Both the position numbers and the translations under genes were made by a program. The notes beneath the pieces are model-generated. The model made no database searches and was not told where the DNA came from. It saw only the letters and a list, made by a program, of their open reading frames with translations. Positions 30,002 through 34,480 of a DNA stretch of 34,480 nucleotides are shown here, one piece after another. The first letter of the stretch is position 1; each line of letters begins with the position of its first letter. Source of the DNA: Clostridia bacterium (GTDB lineage Bacteria > Bacillota > Clostridia > Oscillospirales > Butyricicoccaceae); contig JAFSBG010000045.1 in the NCBI GenBank assembly GCA_017441945.1, positions 1 to 34,480 on the forward strand. Reading direction: 5' to 3'.

Positions 30002-30463
30002 ATGCGTCATTATATTTATATGAACTCGCCTGTGGGGATGCTGACGCTGGGCGAGGAAAACGGCTATATCACCCATATTTTGTTCGGCAAGCGGCAGCTT
30101 GAGGGGTATTTTCTCGAAAATGACCTGCTGAGCATGGCGAAAAGCCAGCTTAACGAGTATTTTGACGGCGTGCGAAAGAACTTTGCTCTGCCGCTTATGC
30201 CTGAGGGCACCGATTTCCAGAAAAGTGTCTGGCGTGCGCTGACCGATATTGGCTACGGCACCACCGCAACTTATGGGCAGATTGCCGAAATGATAGGCGC
30301 ACCTAAGGCGGCGAGGGCTGTCGGTATGGCGAATAATAAAAATCCTGTCGCCATCGTTGTGCCGTGACACCGCATTGTGGGAGCGGACGGCTCTCTGACA
30401 GGCTTTGCCGGCGGCATCGACACCAAGCGTTTTCTGCTTGCTCTTGAAGAAGAAAATATGTAA
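30002..30463 (+). CDS. ogt: Methylated-DNA--protein-cysteine methyltransferase with in-frame TGA at the catalytic position (predicted selenoprotein, or pseudogene)
   Basis: Read through one TGA, the frame is 153 residues plus TAA, normal for a small Ogt-type suicide enzyme that takes alkyl groups off O6-guanine. DNA-binding and base-flipping residues are present: Y91 ([10 protein letters not shown]), arginine finger R105 (KAARAVG) and hinge N114 ([11 protein letters not shown]). The acceptor motif should be PCHR; here codon 122 is TGA, giving P-(TGA)[16 protein letters not shown]. Nothing else in the gene is damaged, and the part after the TGA is fully family-like. A SECIS-like hairpin follows 17 nt after the TGA. 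Selenocysteine would be an excellent nucleophile. A simple TGC-to-TGA mutation, leaving an inactive 121-residue product, is the alternative. GGGAGG precedes the ATG; it may be co-transcribed with the RAYT gene. Confidence 0.85.
30376..30400 (+). promoter_or_regulatory. Candidate bacterial SECIS element
   Basis: GGGAGC (30379-30384), loop GGACG (30385-30389), GCTCTC (30390-30395): six pairs including one G-U. The outer TGT (30376-30378) can pair with ACA (30398-30400) across a two-base bulge. The loop begins 17 nt after the TGA at 30365-30367 and starts with GG, as does the E. coli fdhF loop (GGUCU) as I remember it. Confidence 0.6.
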
Positions 30464-30495
30464 AAAAAGACTCCACAGGTTGTGGAGTCTTTTTG
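30464..30495 (+). terminator. Rho-independent terminator of the alkyltransferase gene
   Basis: A-run, GACTCCACA-ggt-TGTGGAGTC (30469-30489), T5. It begins right after the TAA at 30461, which supports the long reading as the true gene end. Confidence 0.93.
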
Positions 30496-30516
30496 GTGAA
30501 TTGGCTGATTTGCATT

Positions 30517-30543
30517 GTAGGGGCTGGTTTCCGTGCTCGCCCG
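30517..30543 (+). repeat. Family A REP, diverged
   Basis: GTAGGGGCTGGTTTCCGTGC then TCGCCCG; several stem mismatches. Confidence 0.55.
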
Positions 30544-30627
30544 CTTTACAGAATAAAGTCTTTATAAAATTGCTATCTCCCCTGCCACGCGCAAGGAGCG
30601 GAGCATCTTCGATGAATGTGATAAGGC

Positions 30628-30653
30628 GGTGCGTCGAGGGCGCTGCACCCTAC
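30628..30653 (-). repeat. Family C REP
   Basis: GGTGCGTCGAGGGCGCTGCA then CCCTAC, nearly identical to 26111-26135. Confidence 0.65.
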
Positions 30654-30728
30654 AAATAATCTCTGTGATATTTCCGCAACAGGGTGAATTCACAAGGGGA
30701 GGCTGTGGGGCTTCTCGTTCCGCAGAAC

Positions 30729-30787
30729 ATATCGCATCCAAAGGATATATCGCATCACAGATATATCGCAGGCGAAGCCTATATCGC
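30729..30787. repeat. Family E hairpin array with ATATCGC connectors
   Basis: ATATCGC at 30729, 30747, 30763 and 30781. Between them are ATCC-aaa-GGAT, ATC-aca-GAT and AGGC-gaa-GCCT. The first hairpin is shared with the array at 22115; the others are not. Confidence 0.82.
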
Positions 30788-30842
30788 TCACAATTATATA
30801 TGCAAACCACACATAATGCCGTATAATGACACCATATTTTTA

Positions 30843-30887
30843 TTGACAACTTACCAAAAATGGAGTATTATTAAGTTACCAAAAATA
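30843..30887 (+). promoter_or_regulatory. Promoter of amidohydrolase copy 4 with direct repeat
   Basis: TTGACA (30843-30848), 17 bp, TATTAT (30866-30871). TTACCAAAAAT occurs in the spacer (30851-30861) and again downstream of the -10 (30877-30887), a possible operator pair 26 bp apart. Confidence 0.8.
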
Positions 30888-30908
30888 AATCAAAAGGAGA
30901 GATATCCC

Positions 30909-32072
30909 ATGATTGCTATTATCAATGCTAAAATCGTAACTATTACTAACGGTACTATCGAAAACGGCGTTCTTCTCGTTGAAGAAGGCAAGATCAAGGC
31001 TTATGGCGCAGATGTTCAGGTGCCTGCTGGCGCTGAAATCATCGACGCTAAGGGCGGCTGGCTCACACCTGGCTTTATCGATGTACATACACATATGTCC
31101 ACATTCGGCGAACCTAACACAAACCCAGGTCTCCGCGGCGACGGCAATGAAATGTCCTCCCCTATCGTTCCTGAAATCCGTGCTATCGACGCTCTCAACC
31201 CACACGACCCATCTATCGAAGCTGTTCGTAACGCAGGTTTCACAACTTGCTATACAGGCCCTGGCTCCGGTAACGTATGCGGCGGTACAGGCGTTACATT
31301 CAAGCTCCGCGGCAACACAGCTGAAGAAATGGAAATCCCAGGCCATCGCCACATGAAGTTCGCTCTCGGCGAAAATCCAAAGCGTAACTACGGCGCTCGC
31401 AACCAGATGCCTATGACACGTATGGGTATCGCTGCTACATTCCGTAAGCTCCTCACAAACGCTAAGGCATACTCCGATGAACTTCTTGAAGCTGAAAAGA
31501 ACGGCACACCAAAGCCAAAGCACGACTTCCAGCTCGAAGCTCTCGTTCCAGTAGTTCGCGGCGAAATGAAGGCTCGTATCCACGCTCACAGAGCTGACGA
31601 TATCATCACAGCTATCCGTATCGCTCACGAATTCAACCTCGACTTCTCGGTTGAACACGTAACAGAAGGCTACAAGATCATCAAGGAACTCAAGGAAAAC
31701 AACGTTGACTGTATCGTTGGTCCACTTCTTATGGGTCCTTCCAAGATGGAAATCTGGGGCTGCCGTCAGGATACACCAGGCATCCTCAACGATGCCGGCA
31801 TCAATGTAATGCTCACAGCTGACACAGGCTCCCAGACAGCTCATCTCCCAATGCACATCGGTTTCTGCATCGCTCGCGGTCTTAAGGAACAGGACGCATT
31901 TGAAGGCGTAACAATCCGCGCTGCAAAGCTTCTCGGCATCGACGATATGGTTGGTTCCATCGAAGTTGGCAAGGACGCTGACCTTGCAATTTTCGACGGC
32001 TTCCCATTCTCCAACCTTACACTCTGTAAGATGACAATGATCGACGGCGTCGTTTATAAGAACGAATTGTAA
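30909..32072 (+). CDS. Amidohydrolase-superfamily enzyme, copy 4 of 4
   Basis: 387 residues, with metal motifs [26 protein letters not shown] and LTADTGS. It departs most from the others in probable pocket regions: GEPNTNPGLRGDGNEMSS, GSGNVCGGTGV and NYGARNQMPMTRMGIAATF. This suggests a different substrate preference. C-terminal motifs ([20 protein letters not shown]) are as in its paralogues. GGAG precedes the ATG at 30909; the longer open frame from 30684 crosses the hairpin array and promoter. Codon use is highly biased (GCT, ATC, CTC, AAC). A terminator follows. Confidence 0.92.
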   Translation: MIAIINAKIVTITNGTIENGVLLVEEGKIKAYGADVQVPAGAEIIDAKGGWLTPGFIDVHTHMSTFGEPNTNPGLRGDGNEMSSPIVPEIRAIDALNPHDPSIEAVRNAGFTTCYTGPGSGNVCGGTGVTFKLRGNTAEEMEIPGHRHMKFALGENPKRNYGARNQMPMTRMGIAATFRKLLTNAKAYSDELLEAEKNGTPKPKHDFQLEALVPVVRGEMKARIHAHRADDIITAIRIAHEFNLDFSVEHVTEGYKIIKELKENNVDCIVGPLLMGPSKMEIWGCRQDTPGILNDAGINVMLTADTGSQTAHLPMHIGFCIARGLKEQDAFEGVTIRAAKLLGIDDMVGSIEVGKDADLAIFDGFPFSNLTLCKMTMIDGVVYKNEL

Positions 32073-32085
32073 TAATATGATATAG

Positions 32086-32114
32086 AAAAAGCCTCCCTGA
32101 TGGGAGGCTTTTTT
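32086..32114 (+). terminator. Rho-independent terminator of amidohydrolase copy 4
   Basis: A5, GCCTCCC-tgat-GGGAGGC, T6. Confidence 0.92.
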
Positions 32115-32122
32115 ATGTATGT

Positions 32123-32173
32123 GGCTCCCCTGTGCAAGGGGAGCTGGCATCCATAGGATGACTGAGGGGTTGT
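32123..32173 (-). repeat. Family B repeat, inverted, left flank of the DUF559 gene
   Basis: GGCTCCCCTGTGCAAGGGGA, GCTGGC, hairpin ATCC-ata-GGAT, GACTGAGGGGTTGT. Its last base is the first base of the DUF559 stop codon complement. Confidence 0.78.
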
Positions 32174-32532
32174 TATAACACAGGCCGCTTTACAAGCATA
32201 TCTATATAATCACATACTCCTCTGAAATTATGATTGACTTCATTATTCGGAATACGAATGACATTCAAATCATATTGCTGTAAAAATAATGTGCGCTCTA
32301 CATCATATTCCACAGTTTTTTCATCAAAATGTTGTGAACCATCCAGTTCGATGACCAGTTTTGCTTCTCTGCAATAAAAATCTACTATATATTTTCCCAA
32401 CACTTTTTGCCTGTAAAATTTGACGGGATAATCCCGCAGGAAATCATACCAGAGATGTCGCTCTTCCTTTGTCATGTTTTTTCGCAATTCTTTTGCCGAG
32501 GAAACCAGTTTTGCATTATGTTTTCTGTCCAT
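32173..32532 (-). CDS. DUF559 endonuclease-like protein (Vsr/PD-(D/E)xK fold)
   Basis: 119 residues. The core follows the very-short-patch-repair-like nuclease plan: helix RKNMTKEERHLWYDFLRD, strand with D51 (KYIVDFYC), then E62 and D64 (LVIELDGSQH) with Q67 and H68. These are the expected metal-binding acids. The DUF559 family is widespread, often alone, and its role is not established. The gene is bounded on both sides by inverted family B repeats: one overlaps its stop codon and the other starts 5 bp before its ATG. The GGAGGGG at the end of that repeat (minus-strand reading) seems to act as its ribosome site. No promoter of its own is evident. Confidence 0.9.
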   Translation of the reverse strand: MDRKHNAKLVSSAKELRKNMTKEERHLWYDFLRDYPVKFYRQKVLGKYIVDFYCREAKLVIELDGSQHFDEKTVEYDVERTLFLQQYDLNVIRIPNNEVNHNFRGVCDYIDMLVKRPVL

Positions 32533-32537
32533 ATTTC

Positions 32538-32589
32538 ACAACCCCTCCGGTTTTGTAAACAAAACCACCTCCCCTTGCACAGGGGAGGC
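32538..32589 (+). repeat. Family B repeat, right flank of the DUF559 gene
   Basis: ACAACCCCTCCGGTTTTG, a hairpin from GGTTTTG-taa-CAAAACC, then ACCTCCCCTTGCACAGGGGA and GGC. Opposite in orientation to 32123-32173. Confidence 0.78.
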
Positions 32590-32603
32590 GTTTATAATAT
32601 ATA

Positions 32604-33857
32604 TTACAGCACTTTTGCGCTCTTTTTATATTCCTCGATTGGGGAGATTTTGCCGACAGCGGCGAGGGACATCTTATCAAAATCAAAAATCAGGTTTGCA
32701 AGCGCCTTCACATCTTCAAGAGTTACCGCTTCATAGCCTGCTGCGATTTCCTCAGGAGTGATTTCTCTGCCGTAAACCATGTGGTTCTTGGCGTTGTTTG
32801 TCATGCGGGTTGCAGTATTTTCAAGGCTCATGAGAGCTGCCGCCTTGAGCTGGCTCTTGGAGCGGTCGAGCTCCTCAGGAGTTACGCCGTTTTCGCACAC
32901 ATCACGGCAAACATCGCAGATAAGCTGGACAGCCTTGTGCTCTGTGTTCTTGTTTGTAGCTGTGTAAATGCCAAGAACGCCTGTGCCGACAGAGGAAGAA
33001 ACGAAGGAATAAACTGTGTAGCAAAGACCGTTCTGCTCTCTTACTGTCTGGAAAAGACGGGAGGACATACCGCCGCCGAGGATATTATTGAGCACAGCAG
33101 CAGTAAAGCGTCTGTCGTCGCCCTGCTGGAGAGCAGGGAATGCGATGTAGATGTGATTCTGCTCGATATCGCGCTCCTTATTGACGAAAACAGGTGTGTA
33201 AACAGCTTCAGGCATAACAGGTGGGTTGCCCTCAGGCATATTTTCAAAGCGAGCGATGATTTTATTAAGGCTTTCTTCCGAGAAAGAGCCTGCAAGAGAA
33301 ACGATAGTGTTCTTAGGTGTGTAATTCTTCTTGTAGTAGTCCATGAGAATCTTCTCGTCAATGCCTGCAAGAGATTCGCGTGTGCCGAGGATTGGACGGC
33401 CGAGGGAGCAGGTGCCGTACATATTCATAGCGAGAAGCTCGTTTGCAACGTCCTCAGGTGTGTCCTCGTACATACCGATTTCTTCGACGATAACGCCGCG
33501 TTCAAGGTCGACATTTTCCTTTGTAAATACCGAGTCGAAATACATGTGGCAGAGGGTTTCTGCGCCCTTATCAAGGTATTCGTCGAGAGTCTTGAGGTAA
33601 TAGCAGGTGTTTTCCTTAGTTGTGAATGCGTTGACACCGCCGCCGATAGCGTCGAAAGCTTCGGCGAGCTGGGCAGCATTCATCTTGTCTGTGCCCTTGA
33701 ACATCATGTGCTCGATAAAGTGGGAAATGCCCGAAAGCTCCTCAGGCTCATGGCGTGAGCCGCTTTCAACCCAGATACCGAGAGAACAGGAGCGGAGGGA
33801 AGGCACCTGTTCGTAAACGACGCGGACGCCGTTTTTAAGTGTGATATTGTTGACCAT
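32604..33857 (-). CDS. M16-family zinc peptidase (processing-peptidase-like)
   Basis: 417 residues. The inverted zinc motif HFIEH gives H46, E49 and H50; the third ligand is E126 in VIVEEIGMYEDTPED, 76 residues after H50, as in the family. GLCYTVYSF near residue 285 is the R/Y-type substrate-binding segment of the second half. Single-subunit bacterial M16B enzymes of this length (often called YmxG/MlpA-like) are cytoplasmic and degrade peptides. No signal peptide is seen. AAAGGA lies nine bases before the ATG. It has its own promoter (33919-33947). DUF559 follows downstream on the same strand across a repeat. Confidence 0.94.
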   Translation of the reverse strand: MVNNITLKNGVRVVYEQVPSLRSCSLGIWVESGSRHEPEELSGISHFIEHMMFKGTDKMNAAQLAEAFDAIGGGVNAFTTKENTCYYLKTLDEYLDKGAETLCHMYFDSVFTKENVDLERGVIVEEIGMYEDTPEDVANELLAMNMYGTCSLGRPILGTRESLAGIDEKILMDYYKKNYTPKNTIVSLAGSFSEESLNKIIARFENMPEGNPPVMPEAVYTPVFVNKERDIEQNHIYIAFPALQQGDDRRFTAAVLNNILGGGMSSRLFQTVREQNGLCYTVYSFVSSSVGTGVLGIYTATNKNTEHKAVQLICDVCRDVCENGVTPEELDRSKSQLKAAALMSLENTATRMTNNAKNHMVYGREITPEEIAAGYEAVTLEDVKALANLIFDFDKMSLAAVGKISPIEEYKKSAKVL

Positions 33858-33918
33858 AATAATTATGTTTCCTTTCGTATATTGAAATGCGGAATATCCG
33901 CAGATGTGGCTATATTAT

Positions 33919-33947
33919 ATTGTACTTATTTTTGACAGAAATGTCAA
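33919..33947 (-). promoter_or_regulatory. Predicted promoter of the M16 peptidase gene
   Basis: On the minus strand, TTGACA (33942-33947), 17 bp, TACAAT (33919-33924). TATAAT also occurs 5 bp further on. Confidence 0.72.
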
Positions 33948-33978
33948 ATATTATTATTGAGGGAAGCGGATAGAATGA

Positions 33979-34047
33979 CAATCCCTCCGTCACTGCACAG
34001 GGGAGGAGTTTCGCCTCCTGCGGGCGGGCGCGGAGACCCGCCCCTAC
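33979..34047. repeat. Truncated family B repeat next to an inverted family A REP
   Basis: ACAATCCCTCCGTCAC then GCACAGGGGAGG, with the central part missing; then GGAG-tttcg-CTCC; then CGGGCGGGCGCGGAGACCCG followed by CCCCTAC (34021-34047), an inverted A REP. Confidence 0.65.
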
Positions 34048-34078
34048 GGGATTGTGTGTAAGGGGCGGGCATATTGAA

Positions 34079-34190
34079 TCCCTCCACCGTCATTCGTGGC
34101 GACGCGAAGCTAGTGCCGTTTACGGCGCCCCCTCCCGATAAATGGGGTCCCCGCAAAACCTGTTTTGTGGGGTGAATAGCAAGGGAGGCG
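34079..34190 (+). repeat. Family B repeat (long form) interrupted by a family G hairpin
   Basis: CCCTCCACCGTCATTC, GTGGCGACGCGAAGCTAGTG, CCGTTTACGGCGCC and CCCTCCC lead to a family G element (34141-34179), then AAGGGAGGC closes the B stem. The uninterrupted relative is at 2231-2309. Confidence 0.75.
34144..34173 (+). repeat. Family G hairpin nested in family B
   Basis: GGGGTCCCCGCAAAA, CCTG, TTTTGTGGGGT. The arms CAAAA/TTTTG are fully complementary. Confidence 0.72.
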
Positions 34191-34216
34191 AGAATAAGAT
34201 TGTGTGTAAGGAGGGG

Positions 34217-34247
34217 AGATTCTTCGGGCTATGCCCTCAGAATGACA
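34217..34247 (+). repeat. Family K repeat, diverged
   Basis: GATTCTTCGGGCTATGCCCT then CAGAATGACA. The inner hairpin GGGC-tat-GCCC is unique to this copy. Confidence 0.55.
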
Positions 34248-34297
34248 GGGTGTTTTGTAGAGACAAATCGAAAATATTACGATTTAAACAAGGTTTC

Positions 34298-34480
34298 CCC
34301 AGAAATGTAACCCGCCCCAGCCTGTCAATATGTGAGGAACGAACCAATTTACCCTAACGAGCAGGCTCGTCAGGGAACCCACAAGATTAAATAGGGTGCG
34401 GTGGCACTCGCCACCGGTCGCGCACTCGGCGCTCCTATGGGAGTCCAGAGTGCCCTCTGGTCCCGTGATCAAACTGCGTG
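34298..34480 (-). repeat. Long inverted repeat, right copy (183 bp, cut by window end)
   Basis: Reverse complement of 6765-6947 with scattered substitutions and no visible gaps. Hairpins with loops CAGG, ACTC and GCC-type are kept; one arm differs (CCAGAG-tgcc-CTCTGG against agca in the left copy). Confidence 0.85.

Noticed and set aside
30002-30463. General recoding of TGA as tryptophan or glycine
   Set aside because: TGA ends normal genes at 5261-5263 and 23070-23072, Trp is encoded by TGG throughout, and the TGA falls exactly at the catalytic Cys.

Overview
The window looks like chromosomal DNA from an anaerobic, Gram-positive gut-type bacterium of the class Clostridia (an Oscillospirales-like member is my best guess from gene content; no marker gene settles it). 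Supporting signs are AAAGGAG-type ribosome binding sites, consensus sigma-A promoters (TTGACA, 17 bp, TATTAT), lipobox lipoproteins with Thr/Ala/Glu linkers, an SLH-domain exoprotein, an Fe-S aldo/keto reductase, an Isf-type flavoprotein and a MalFGK-type ABC importer.

Layout. 1-7000, mostly minus strand: Fe-S aldo/keto reductase, a 39-residue membrane peptide ORF, an XRE regulator, a flavodoxin-like Fe-S flavoprotein, free methionine-(R)-sulfoxide reductase, and two overlapping CNNM/CorC-type membrane proteins. 7000-15600: a small hypothetical protein, amidohydrolase copy 1, a class V aminotransferase plus aspartate-dehydrogenase-like operon, an AbgA-like M20 hydrolase, a HAD phosphatase and amidohydrolase copy 2. 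15600-19700: a hypothetical protein, FtsH, a divergent TetR regulator, a SLOG-like protein and a small XRE regulator. 19900-24660: a complete CUT1-type sugar ABC importer operon (ATPase, two permeases, binding lipoprotein). 25100-27800: a lipoprotein and a transglutaminase-like SLH protein. 28200-32100: amidohydrolase copies 3 and 4, enclosing a RAYT transposase and an O6-alkylguanine-DNA alkyltransferase. 32100-34480: a DUF559 nuclease-like gene, an M16 peptidase and repeats.

The strongest single observation is the alkyltransferase gene at 30002-30463. Its catalytic cysteine codon, in the PCHR motif, is TGA. The frame continues intact to a TAA, and a hairpin with a GG-starting 5-nt loop lies 17 nt after the TGA, the geometry of a bacterial SECIS element. 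It may be a selenocysteine alkyltransferase. A nonsense mutation is the rival explanation.

The second theme is repeats. Nearly every intergenic space is packed with several families of short palindromic elements: GTAG-headed REP palindromes, two of which lie in frame inside the RAYT gene; arrays of changing hairpins joined by a constant ATATCGC or AATTCAT connector; hairpins with a constant CCTG loop and covarying arms; and a longer two-hairpin element (family B) that also frames the DUF559 gene in inverted orientation. A 183-bp inverted repeat occurs at 6765-6947 and at the right window edge. Four amidohydrolase paralogues, three with near-consensus promoters and strongly biased codons, suggest a heavily expressed but unidentified hydrolytic activity.

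Repeat family names used below: A, C, D = GTAG-headed REPs; B = CCCTCC...GGAGGC element; E = ATATCGC arrays; F = AATTCAT arrays; G = CCTG-loop hairpin; H = TTAATTAAATCG element; K = CCTTCG...AGGATGACA element.
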